From: Pseudomonadota bacterium
Lineage (GTDB): Bacteria; Pseudomonadota; Alphaproteobacteria; Elsterales; Elsteraceae
Assembly (NCBI GenBank): GCA_016195115.1
Contig: JACQAI010000675.1
Location: forward strand, 1-8,782
Length of the DNA: 8,782 bases
Direction: 5' to 3'
The position numbers and the translations under genes were made by a program. Numbering within the stretch: the first letter of the stretch is position 1; every line of letters begins with the position of its first letter. This document shows positions 1 through 6,512 of the stretch, piece by piece. The notes beneath the pieces were generated by a model. The model was not told the DNA's origin. It did not search any database and saw only the letters and a program-made list of their open reading frames with translations.

Positions 1-330
1 AAGCGCAGATAGGCGGTGCCGATCGCGCGCAGACCGGCGCGCGCGCGCGGCGGCGCGCCGGCCGCGGGGTAGCCGCGCCAGTTCGGCCTCCATCGCCACG
101 GCGAGCGCCGACATAGCGGCCGCGCGCACCGCCTGCAGCAGGGCGTCGCGGTTGGCGAAATGGCGGTAGGCGGCGTTGGGCACCACGCCGGCGCGCCGCG
201 TCGCTTCGCGCAGCACCACCGCCTCGGGGCCGCCGCGGCGCGCCAGCGCGATGCCGGCGTCGAGCAGCGCCCGGTGGAGATCGCCGTGGCGGTAGCTGCG
301 GCGGGAGCGGGAGGCGATCGCGCGGTCCAT
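1..330 (-). CDS. TetR/AcrR-family transcriptional regulator, N-terminal part, apparent frameshift
   Basis: Reading the minus strand from the ATG at 330-328 gives a typical TetR DNA-binding domain. Residues about 17-68 form helices 1-4, with a helix-turn-helix around 'REATRRAGVVPNAAYRHFAN' (residues 41-60). TetR proteins are dimeric repressors whose C-terminal domain binds a small ligand; here most of that domain lies beyond the window edge. The frame fits the family down to 'MEAELARL' (80-87). The family-like continuation 'GLRAIGTAYLR' is then found only in another frame, so one base appears to be gained near the GGGG run at 66-69. This could be a real mutation or a sequence error. A GTG at 345-343 is an alternative start five codons upstream. 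The gene is divergent from the VOC gene at 451, with operator-like palindromes between, so autorepression and control of that gene are plausible. The ligand is unknown. Confidence 0.8.
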   Translation of the reverse strand, partial: MDRAIASRSRRSYRHGDLHRALLDAGIALARRGGPEAVVLREATRRAGVVPNAAYRHFANRDALLQAVRAAAMSALAVAMEAELARLPRGRRAAARARRSARDRHRLSAL

Positions 331-345
331 GTGGACGCCGTCCAC
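331..345. promoter_or_regulatory. Second operator-like palindrome overlapping the TetR gene start
   Basis: GTGGACGCCGTCCAC is a perfect 6-3-6 inverted repeat directly before the TetR ATG. Its arm GTGGAC repeats the left arm of the palindrome at 361-379. The two centres (338 and 370) are 32 bp apart, close to three helical turns, which would put two bound dimers on the same DNA face. It could instead be a chance consequence of codons if translation begins at the GTG at 345-343. Confidence 0.4.
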
Positions 346-360
346 TTGCTGTGCTAGTTA

Positions 361-379
361 TTGTGGACAGTGTACACAA
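361..379. promoter_or_regulatory. Operator-like palindrome between TetR and VOC genes
   Basis: The 19 bases TTGTGGACAGTGTACACAA form an inverted repeat centred on G370, with 8 of 9 pairs matching. Its core GTGGACA-G-TGTACAC has the layout of many TetR/AcrR operators (odd-centred, TGTACA-type half sites). It lies about 31 bp upstream of the TetR ATG and 72 bp upstream of the VOC start, where one repressor could control both divergent genes. Binding by this TetR protein is inferred. Confidence 0.6.
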
Positions 380-450
380 AGAGGCAGCGGGGCACAACCG
401 CGCGCGGCCCCCGTTGCCACCCAGAGGATCAATCGCACGAAGGAGTTGTC

Positions 451-870
451 ATGCCGGTCCAGCCTTATTTGTTCTTCGACGGCCGCTGCGAGGAGGCGGC
501 CGAGTTCTACCATCGCGTGCTCGACGCCAAGGTCGAGATGATGATGCGGTTCAACGACTGCCCCGAGCCGGCGCAGCCCGGCATGGTGCCGCCAGGCGCC
601 GAGAACAAAGTCATGCACATGGCCCTGCAGATCGGCGACACCACGGTGCTGGCATCCGACGGTCACTGCATGGCCAAACCGGACTTCAAGGGCTTCGCGC
701 TGTCCTTGACGGTTGCCGACACCGCCGAAGCCGACCGGCGCTTCAACGCCCTGGCCGACGGCGGCCAGGTCCAGATGCCGCTGGCGAAAACCTTCTTCTC
801 GCCGCGTTTCGGCATGGTCGCCGATAAGTTCGGCGTCTCCTGGATGGTCTACGTCGCGCCTACGGCGTAA
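451..870 (+). CDS. VOC superfamily (glyoxalase/bleomycin-resistance fold) PhnB-like protein
   Basis: This is a 139-residue protein of the PhnB/YjdN branch of the vicinal-oxygen-chelate superfamily. Family features are 'QPYLFFDGRCEEAAEFY' near the N terminus, the segment around 'VMHMAL' (residues 54-59) with a possible metal-binding His56, and the C-terminal 'FSPRFGMVADKFGVSWMV' (116-133), where the family usually has FGxxxDxFGxxW. Its length matches the family (E. coli PhnB/YjdN is about 147 aa). The substrate and reaction of this branch are generally unknown, and older database names such as '3-demethylubiquinone-9 3-methyltransferase' are misleading. The ATG at 451 is chosen because AAGGAG (440-445) sits five bases upstream and the family fold begins at residue 4. 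The gene is divergent from the TetR gene and may be under its control. A cytoplasmic location is inferred from the lack of a signal peptide. Confidence 0.88.
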   Translation: MPVQPYLFFDGRCEEAAEFYHRVLDAKVEMMMRFNDCPEPAQPGMVPPGAENKVMHMALQIGDTTVLASDGHCMAKPDFKGFALSLTVADTAEADRRFNALADGGQVQMPLAKTFFSPRFGMVADKFGVSWMVYVAPTA

Positions 871-916
871 TGCGCGCCACCCGTCGCTACCCAGCACGAT
901 GCTTGAACACGGAAAC

Positions 917-947
917 CGTCATGCTCGCGCCTAGCGCGAGCATGACG
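917..947. terminator. Perfect palindrome, REP-like and/or bidirectional terminator
   Basis: CGTCATGCTCGCGC (917-930) and its exact reverse complement (934-947) flank the 3-base loop CTA. The element lies 46 bp after the VOC stop and 53 bp beyond the diguanylate cyclase stop on the other strand, so it separates two convergent genes. Neither side has a strong T run (GGTTTCC follows on the minus strand). Palindromes containing CGTCATG...CATGACG are common intergenic repeats in alphaproteobacterial genomes, so it may be a repeat family member that also limits read-through. Confidence 0.6.
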
Positions 948-1000
948 ATCTGGGGTGCTGTGACGGCCGAGGTCTGCAACCGATCGCAACTGAGGCGGGA

Positions 1001-3073
1001 TCAGCGCCGCGCGTCGGCGGCGGCGCCGGCGCCGGCGCGCACGACGCGGTTGCGGCCGCTCTTCTTGGCGGCGTAGAGCGCGGCGTCGGCGACCTTGAGG
1101 AGATCCTTGAAGGTCGTCATCGCCGGGTCGAGCGTGGCGACGCCGATGCTGACGGTGACGCGCAGCGCGCCGGCGGCGGTCGCGATCGGGTGGTCGCCGA
1201 TGCGCCGGCGGATCTTCTCGGCGACCTGGAACGCGATTGTGCCGTCGGTCTCGGGCAGGACGATGGCGAACTCCTCGCCGCCCAGCCGGCCGACCACGTC
1301 GACCGCGCGCAGGGCGGAGCGGCAGGTCGCCGACAACACCTTCAGGACCTCGTCGCCGACGTCGTGGCCGTAGGTGTCGTTGACGCGCTTGAAGTGGTCG
1401 GCGTCGAGCATCACGACCGAGACCGGCTGGCGCCGCCGCTTGGCGCCCGCGAGCTCGTGCTCGGACATCCGCATGTAGGTTGCGCGGTTGAGCACCCCGG
1501 TCAGGCCGTCGAGGGTCGCCATGCGCCGGAGCCGGCTGGCCAGCGGCGTCACCTGGGCGCTGAGGATCACGGTGCCGATCACGATCACGATCAAGAGCAG
1601 CGGCAGCACGCGCTCGAGCTCGCGGCGCACCGGCTCGTACAATTCGCGCAAGTCGATCTTCAGCAACAGGCCGAGACCGAGCGACCCGACCGGGGCGTAC
1701 GCCGCGATCACCTGCTCGTTGCGATCGTCGATGAAGCGGGCGAGACCGCGGCTGCCGTCGAGCGCCAGGACGACCGGATCGCTGAAGCCGATCGGCTCCT
1801 CGGTCGAGATGTCCGCGTTGTCGCGCGAGGGAAAGCAGAACAGCCCGTCGGTCTGCTTGGCGCACAGCACGCTGTCGGCGGTCGCGCCGAGGCCGTGGAA
1901 ATCGCGATAGGCGTCGGTCAGCAGGACCAGGTACTGCGCCGTGTCGAGCCAGCCGACGATGCCGGTGGCGCCGCGCATCGCGGTGTGCTGCAGCAGCACG
2001 AAACCGCGGTCGTCCCAGGCCAGGCGGCTTTCATCGGGCAGATCGAGCGGCACGTTCGGCCCGACGTGGTCGTCGCCGGCGCTGGCGAGCAGCCGGCCGG
2101 TATGATCGCGATAGCCGACGTACTTGAAGCCGAGCAGCAGGAACGCGCGCGCCGAGCTCTCGAGCGACGCGGTGGCCTCCGGGTTGGGGCCGGCGCCGAG
2201 CTCGCTGACCGAGCGCACCAGCGGCGCGCGGCTGGTCAGCACGCCGTTGGTCTGGACGCCGCCCTGGATGACCTTGTCGAAGGTCTGGGCGCGGTTCTCC
2301 AGGTTGATGCGCAGACCGTCGCTGAGCTTGTCCTCGAGGCTCTGCTGCAAGGTCGTGAAGCCCGCGAGCGCGCCGACGAACGCCATCATGATGAGGATCT
2401 CGCCGGCCAGGATGGTGAGCATCCATTCCTCGCGCGCGGCGTAGAGCTGGTGGACCTGCGCGTCGCTGCGCAAGCCCAGCCAGGCGCCGGCCGCCAAGGT
2501 GGTGAGCCCGAGCGCGGTCGGCAGGGCCATGCGCGGGCTCTCGCGCCAGCGATAGAGATCCTCGATGTTGAGCCAGTTGCTGACCACGCCGACCATGCCG
2601 AGCAGCAGCAGAAGGAACGCGAGCGGCTCGAGGCACAACGCGGGGACGCGGCGGCTGCGCGCCTGGAACAGGATCAGGAAGCCGCCGAACAGCACGAACC
2701 ACAGGCAGGTCGGCGCCGACACCCGCCCCGGATGCAGCCGGCCGGTCGGGAACCAGCGATGCAGCCCGGGCCAGTCGATCCCGAGATCGCGATGCATGGC
2801 GATCTCGGCCAGCACGGCGGCGCCGATCAGGATCACGGCGCCGCTCAACAGCCCGGCGCCGAGCCACGGCCGGTGGTCGGCGCTGACCACCCACGCCCAG
2901 GCGAAGCCGGCGACGACCAGACCGATCCCGGCATTGAACGGCACCGGATCCTGGTCGAGCCGCAGGGTGATGAGGAACGGCGCATGGATCAGCCAGCCGG
3001 CGATCACGGCGATGCCGAAGCATCCGGCGGCGATGCCGAGCAGCGTGGCGGTCGAGGGCGTCGGCACACGCAT
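1001..3073 (-). CDS. Membrane-bound diguanylate cyclase (GGDEF) with N-terminal 7-TM region and extracytoplasmic sensor
   Basis: This 690-residue protein should make c-di-GMP from two GTP at the inner membrane. Hydrophobic segments lie near residues 11-31, 48-64, 71-91, 121-137, 148-167, 182-202 and 217-240. They are followed by a probable periplasmic sensor (about 245-485; 'IAAYAPVGSLGLGLLLKID' resembles Cache/dCache ends) and a last helix at 488-508. The GGDEF domain starts at 'LDGLTGVLNR' (521-530). It has the metal/GTP segment 'LDADHFKRVND' (556-566), the active site GGEEF (598-602), and an intact inhibitory RxxD (589-592) exactly five residues before it, so catalysis and product feedback are both expected. 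A longer frame reaches an ATG at 3214. I prefer 3073 because the first helix follows directly and the extra 47 residues look non-coding. No clear ribosome-binding site is visible. The signal sensed is unknown. Confidence 0.93.
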   Translation of the reverse strand: MRVPTPSTATLLGIAAGCFGIAVIAGWLIHAPFLITLRLDQDPVPFNAGIGLVVAGFAWAWVVSADHRPWLGAGLLSGAVILIGAAVLAEIAMHRDLGIDWPGLHRWFPTGRLHPGRVSAPTCLWFVLFGGFLILFQARSRRVPALCLEPLAFLLLLLGMVGVVSNWLNIEDLYRWRESPRMALPTALGLTTLAAGAWLGLRSDAQVHQLYAAREEWMLTILAGEILIMMAFVGALAGFTTLQQSLEDKLSDGLRINLENRAQTFDKVIQGGVQTNGVLTSRAPLVRSVSELGAGPNPEATASLESSARAFLLLGFKYVGYRDHTGRLLASAGDDHVGPNVPLDLPDESRLAWDDRGFVLLQHTAMRGATGIVGWLDTAQYLVLLTDAYRDFHGLGATADSVLCAKQTDGLFCFPSRDNADISTEEPIGFSDPVVLALDGSRGLARFIDDRNEQVIAAYAPVGSLGLGLLLKIDLRELYEPVRRELERVLPLLLIVIVIGTVILSAQVTPLASRLRRMATLDGLTGVLNRATYMRMSEHELAGAKRRRQPVSVVMLDADHFKRVNDTYGHDVGDEVLKVLSATCRSALRAVDVVGRLGGEEFAIVLPETDGTIAFQVAEKIRRRIGDHPIATAAGALRVTVSIGVATLDPAMTTFKDLLKVADAALYAAKKSGRNRVVRAGAGAAADARR

Positions 3074-3109
3074 CGTGGCGCGATCTCGGGGTTGCGGCTG
3101 TCCGACGGC

Positions 3110-3139
3110 ATTTAAGCGGGATTCCGTGCCATCCGGCAA
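3110..3139 (-). promoter_or_regulatory. Possible promoter of the diguanylate cyclase gene
   Basis: On the minus strand TTGCCG (3139-3134) and TTAAAT (3115-3110) are separated by 18 bases. Each matches four of six bases of the sigma-70 consensus. Transcription would begin near 3103, about 30 bases before the chosen ATG. TTAAAT is one of the few AT-rich spots in the divergent gap between this gene and xseA. Confidence 0.28.
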
Positions 3140-3257
3140 CCAACCGCCGTGCTCGATCCGAAAACAACGCCGGGATGACGGCAAGAGGGAATGATGCGCG
3201 GGGGTTAGCCCCACTTGCGCAGTTGGATTAGTTTGGCGCCCCTGCCGCGCCGGCGAT

Positions 3258-3287
3258 TTGGCGCGATCGCGCGCGCTGGGATATCAT
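3258..3287 (+). promoter_or_regulatory. Possible xseA promoter placing the start of transcription at the ATG
   Basis: TTGGCG (3258-3263) and TATCAT (3282-3287) are 18 bases apart. TATCAT matches five of six -10 consensus bases and TTGGCG four of six -35 bases. Only six bases (GCCGTG) separate TATCAT from the ATG at 3294, so transcription from here would begin at or near the start codon and give a leaderless message. An upstream promoter is also possible; the match alone does not decide it. Confidence 0.35.
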
Positions 3288-3293
3288 GCCGTG

Positions 3294-4790
3294 ATGGAAA
3301 AGCCGGCCGGCGGGACCGAGTTTCCCCACAACATTCCCGAATTCACCGTCGCGCAGATCGCCGGCGCCCTGCAGCGCACGATCGAGGGCGCATTCAGCCG
3401 CGTGCGCGTGCGCGGCGAGGTCTCGGGCTTCAAGCGCGCGCCCTCGGGGCACCTCTATTTCTCGCTCAAGGACACCGACGCCGTGATCGATGCGTGCTGC
3501 TGGCGGATGACCGCCGGCCGCCTCACGGTGCGGCCCGAGGACGGCATGGAGGTCATCGTCACCGGCAAGCTGACGACCTTCAGCCAGCGCTCGAAGTACC
3601 AGATCATCGTCGAGTCGATCGAGCTCGCCGGGCGCGGCGCGCTGCTGGCGCTGATCGAGGCGCGCAAGAAGCAGCTCGCGGCCGAGGGGTTGTTCGATCC
3701 CGGGCGAAAACTCCCGCTGCCGTTCCTGCCGAGCGTGATCGGCGTCGTCACCAGCCCGACGGGCGCGGTGATCCGCGACATCCTGCACCGGCTGGCCGAC
3801 CGCTTCCCGCGCCGCGTGCTGGTGTGGCCGGTGCTGGTCCAGGGACCGGGCGCGGCGGCCCAGATCGCCGCGGCGATTCGCGGCTTCAACGCGCTGGTCC
3901 CGGGCGGTGCGGTGCCGCGGCCCGATCTCCTGATCGTGGCGCGCGGCGGCGGCAGCATCGAGGACCTGATGGCGTTCAACGAGGAGGAGGTGGTGCGCGC
4001 CGCGGCGGCGAGCGCGATCCCGCTGATCTCCGCGGTCGGCCACGAGACCGACACGACCCTGATCGATTTCGCCGCGGCGCGGCGCGCGCCGACCCCGACC
4101 GCGGCGGCCGAGCTCGCCGTGCCGGTGCGCGCCGAGCTGCTGGCGAGGCTGTTCGACCATGCGCGCCGCCTGGTCGGCGGCCTCGACCGCACGCTCGGCG
4201 AGCGCCGCCTGCGCGTCGCCGGCCTGGCGCGCGGGTTGGGCGATCCCGCCGCCCTGGTGCACGCGACGGCGCAGCGGCTCGATGATCGGATCGAACGCCT
4301 CGAGCAGGCGCTGCGCGGCGTGGTCGCGGCGCGCCGCGCCAAGCTCGCGACCTTGGGCGCTCATCTGCCCCACCCGCGGATCCAGATCCGGCTCTTGACC
4401 CAACGCCTGGACGGCGTTGCGGGCCGCTTGCGCCGGCAGCCGCTCGAGGACGAGGTCGCGCGCCATCGCGCGACCTTGGCGCGGTGCGCCGCGCGGCTCG
4501 CGCTCGACGGCCGCCGCGCGCTCGATCAGCGCACCGACCAGCTCGACGGTCTGGTGCGCGTGCTCGAGACCTTGTCGTACAAGAACACGCTCGAGCGCGG
4601 CTACGTCGCGGTGCGCGACGGCCGTGGCAGCGCCGTGCTGTCGGCGACCCAGCCGCAGCCCGGCCAGGCGCTCGAGCTCGAGTTCCGCGACGGCCGGCTC
4701 GGCGTCGCGGTCGAGGGCAAGGCCAAGGGTGGTGCCAAGTCGCCGGGCGTGCCGGCGCCGACCAAGGACCGTCAGGGCTCGCTGCTGTGA
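3294..4790 (+). CDS. xseA: Exodeoxyribonuclease VII large subunit
   Basis: XseA is the catalytic large subunit of exonuclease VII, which with the small subunit XseB degrades single-stranded DNA from both ends in repair and recombination. The 498-residue product has the N-terminal OB-fold DNA-binding domain (about 14-112, with 'FSRVRVRGEVSGFKRAPSGH' at 34-53). The catalytic domain carries 'GVVTSPTGAVIRDI' (150-163), 'RGGGSIEDL' (217-225) and 'GHETDTTLID' (249-258). A long helical region and the conserved end 'NTLERGYVAVRDG' (431-443) follow. Length and order are normal for the family, so the gene looks intact. I chose the ATG at 3294; in-frame TTG 3258 and GTG 3291 would only add residues unlike the family. 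No xseB gene is visible here. The stop overlaps the GTG of the M23 peptidase gene. Confidence 0.97.
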   Translation: MEKPAGGTEFPHNIPEFTVAQIAGALQRTIEGAFSRVRVRGEVSGFKRAPSGHLYFSLKDTDAVIDACCWRMTAGRLTVRPEDGMEVIVTGKLTTFSQRSKYQIIVESIELAGRGALLALIEARKKQLAAEGLFDPGRKLPLPFLPSVIGVVTSPTGAVIRDILHRLADRFPRRVLVWPVLVQGPGAAAQIAAAIRGFNALVPGGAVPRPDLLIVARGGGSIEDLMAFNEEEVVRAAAASAIPLISAVGHETDTTLIDFAAARRAPTPTAAAELAVPVRAELLARLFDHARRLVGGLDRTLGERRLRVAGLARGLGDPAALVHATAQRLDDRIERLEQALRGVVAARRAKLATLGAHLPHPRIQIRLLTQRLDGVAGRLRRQPLEDEVARHRATLARCAARLALDGRRALDQRTDQLDGLVRVLETLSYKNTLERGYVAVRDGRGSAVLSATQPQPGQALELEFRDGRLGVAVEGKAKGGAKSPGVPAPTKDRQGSLL

Positions 4791-5623
4791 GGGTGCGGGG
4801 GTGGACGCTCGCGGCGCTGCTGCTCGTGGCGACCGCCGCGGCCGGCACCGAGGCGCCGGCGCCGCTGCGGTTCGACGGCGCGCCGGTGCAGGGCGCGCTG
4901 GTGCGCGGGTGGGCGCCGCCCGGCACGAGCTTGGCGCTGCGCGGCAAGAACGTGCGGGTTGATGCCGATGGCGCCTTCGTGCTCGGCTTCGGCCGCGACG
5001 AGGCCGGCCCGGTGCCGCTCGAGATCACGCCGCCCCAGGGGCCGGCGCGCACCGAGCGGCTCGCGGTGGCGCGCCGCGAGTGGCCGATCCAGCGCATCGA
5101 CGGCCTGCCGCCCGGCCAGGTCACGCCCGACACCGCGGCGCTCGAGCGCATCCGCGCCGAGCAGACGCGGCTCGACGCCGCGCGTGCGGTCGACAGTCCC
5201 GAGCAAGGTTTTCGCGGACCCTTCACCTGGCCGGCAAGCGGCCCGATCAGCGGCGTCTACGGCAGCCAGCGCGTCCTCAACGGCCAGCCGCGCGCGCCCC
5301 ATGTCGGGCTCGACATCGCCGGGCCCGAGGGCGCGCCGGTGCGCGCGCCGGCGGCCGGCGTGGTGCGCCTGGCCGAGCCCGATTTGTTCTTTCTCGGCGG
5401 CACCGTGATTCTCGACCATGGCCACGGCGTGACCACGCTGTATGCCCATTTGAGCGCGGTCGCCGCGCGGCCGGGCCAGCGCCTGGGCCCGGGCGACGCG
5501 CTCGGGCGGATCGGCAAGACCGGCCGGGTCACCGGGGCGCACCTCCACTTCGCCTTGTATTGGCAGGGGATTGCCCTCGACCCCGCGGGGCTGCTACCCC
5601 AGACGAGGCCCGCCGCGGAGTGA
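4787..5623 (+). CDS. Exported M23 family metallopeptidase (LytM-like peptidoglycan hydrolase)
   Basis: This 278-residue protein is probably secreted to the periplasm and cuts peptidoglycan cross-bridges or activates other wall hydrolases. It starts with a basic-hydrophobic signal peptide ('MRVRGWTLAALLLVATAAAG', reading GTG as Met). A beta-rich N-terminal domain follows (about 25-95, 'DADGAFVLGFGRDEAGPVPL'), then an M23 domain from about 145. Zinc ligands are seen in HxxxD (H172, D176) and HLH (H254, with H252 catalytic); 'HGHGVTTLYAHLS' (211-223) supplies H221. All key residues are present, so an active enzyme is expected. The GTG at 4787 overlaps the xseA TGA in a GTGA junction, indicating translational coupling. 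A GTG at 4793 would also leave a signal peptide. There is no lipobox. Whether its target is the sidewall or the septum cannot be told. Confidence 0.93.
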   Translation: MRVRGWTLAALLLVATAAAGTEAPAPLRFDGAPVQGALVRGWAPPGTSLALRGKNVRVDADGAFVLGFGRDEAGPVPLEITPPQGPARTERLAVARREWPIQRIDGLPPGQVTPDTAALERIRAEQTRLDAARAVDSPEQGFRGPFTWPASGPISGVYGSQRVLNGQPRAPHVGLDIAGPEGAPVRAPAAGVVRLAEPDLFFLGGTVILDHGHGVTTLYAHLSAVAARPGQRLGPGDALGRIGKTGRVTGAHLHFALYWQGIALDPAGLLPQTRPAAE

Positions 5624-5640
5624 CGAAAATCACACCACTC

Positions 5641-5675
5641 GTTTGAATTTTAATCTATGTTTTGGGGCCTTTAAC
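5641..5675 (+). promoter_or_regulatory. AT-rich leader with -10-like element before the PilZ gene
   Basis: This is the most AT-rich stretch in the window, lying in the 73-bp gap after the M23 gene. CTATGT (5655-5660) is close to the -10 form CTATAT common in Alphaproteobacteria, and TTTAAT (5649-5654) is a second candidate. I see no matching -35 at the right spacing and no Shine-Dalgarno before the ATG at 5697. The call rests on base composition and position only. Confidence 0.25.
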
Positions 5676-5696
5676 GCCCACTGAACCCAGTCCGTC

Positions 5697-6497
5697 ATGG
5701 CCCAAGTCGCCGATCCCGAGGTCCTCAAGCGTATCATCGAGGGCCAGGTCAAACGTTGTAAGGAAGAGCTCACCAAGGCGAAGCATTACGCCCTCACTGG
5801 TGACGTGGAGGCCGTGCGTCGGCGGCTCGAGCGGCTGGTGAGCGTCGTCAAGAGCTCCCGCAACCTGCCGCCCGACGTCCTCAACGAGATCAAGCAGGAG
5901 ATGCGCAAGGTCGAGGTCGACGGCCTCAAGAAGGCGATCGACGTCCATCTCGACAAGGCCGCCGACTGCGCCCGCACCGACGACGTCCAGGGCCGCCAGA
6001 ACGCCCTCAAGCCGGTGCGCGAGCATCTCGGCCGCGCCGTGGCGCTGGGCGCCGGCGACGACTTCAAGGTCGTCACCGAGAAGAAGATCGAAATCATCAT
6101 GCAGACCGACTCGAGCAAGGCGGTCGCCAAGAAGGGCCAGGCGTCCGAGCGCCTGGCGCAGGTCAAGTCGCCCGACTTCGAGGTCGCGCATCCGACCGAG
6201 CGCCGGCGCTACAAGCGCTTCCGCTCGCCGACCCTGCTCGTCACCGTGGCGGGCAAGACCTATTCGGCGACCGTCTGGTCGATCGGCGGCGGCGCGCTGC
6301 CCGGCTGGGAGGGCGCCGACAGCGGCCGCTTCGAGGCCAAGTTCAAGGCCGAGGGCAGCGACATGGCTTTTGCCGACTCGATCGAGATCGTGCGCATGGA
6401 AGGCAGCGCCGCCTGCATCAAGTTCATCGATGCGACCCACAGCACCTTGAAGCTGGTGCAGGCCCTGTCCACCCAGGGCAAGGCGCCCAAGGAGTAA
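5697..6497 (+). CDS. PilZ-like domain protein with helical N-terminal region
   Basis: The 266-residue cytoplasmic protein has two parts. Residues 1-155 are charged and look almost wholly helical (possibly coiled-coil), and I recognise no family in them. Residues about 167-258 look like a PilZ domain, the usual c-di-GMP receptor fold. 'ERRRYKRFRSP' supplies the RxxxR motif (R170, R174) and beta strands follow. The second motif, normally (D/N)xSxxG, reads VWSIGG (193-198), with Val193 where Asp or Asn is expected; the codon GTC is one base from GAC. Binding may therefore be weakened or lost, as in several divergent PilZ proteins. No signal peptide or membrane segment is seen. The gene follows the M23 gene by 73 bp and precedes a receiver gene, in the same neighbourhood as a diguanylate cyclase. 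Its role is unknown; a signalling adaptor is a reasonable guess. Confidence 0.82.
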   Translation: MAQVADPEVLKRIIEGQVKRCKEELTKAKHYALTGDVEAVRRRLERLVSVVKSSRNLPPDVLNEIKQEMRKVEVDGLKKAIDVHLDKAADCARTDDVQGRQNALKPVREHLGRAVALGAGDDFKVVTEKKIEIIMQTDSSKAVAKKGQASERLAQVKSPDFEVAHPTERRRYKRFRSPTLLVTVAGKTYSATVWSIGGGALPGWEGADSGRFEAKFKAEGSDMAFADSIEIVRMEGSAACIKFIDATHSTLKLVQALSTQGKAPKE

Positions 6498-6512
6498 GGC
6501 CCAAGGAGTGAG
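6485..6512. repeat. 14-bp tandem duplication across the PilZ gene stop
   Basis: GCCCAAGGAGTAAG (6485-6498) is followed immediately by GCCCAAGGAGTGAG (6499-6512). The copies differ at one base. The first holds the TAA that ends the PilZ gene; the second carries TGA in the matching place. It looks like a recent slip or duplication event and does not change the protein. Confidence 0.75.

Noticed and set aside
38..64. A CG-rich alternating tract at the window start
   Set aside because: It is explained by Arg/Ala codons of the TetR gene. It is kept only as a possible site of the frame shift, not as an independent element.
1190..3115. A 641-codon open frame on the plus strand opposite the diguanylate cyclase
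   Set aside because: It is rich in His/Arg/Asp/Gln/Ala with no domain, has no ribosome-binding site, and mirrors a gene with clear GGDEF motifs. Long antisense frames are expected at this GC content.
3074..3214. A 47-residue N-terminal extension of the diguanylate cyclase from ATG 3214
   Set aside because: The extension has no helix or motif and crosses a promoter-like element. The start at 3073 leads directly into the first membrane helix.
3228..4466. A 412-codon minus-strand frame opposite xseA
   Set aside because: It has shadow composition (Arg/Ala/His/Asp), lies opposite conserved exonuclease VII motifs, and shows no recognisable fold.
5661..5679. A short TGGGGC...GCCCA inverted repeat in the PilZ leader
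   Set aside because: The stem is only four to six pairs with a mismatch, too weak to call a riboswitch or regulatory hairpin.
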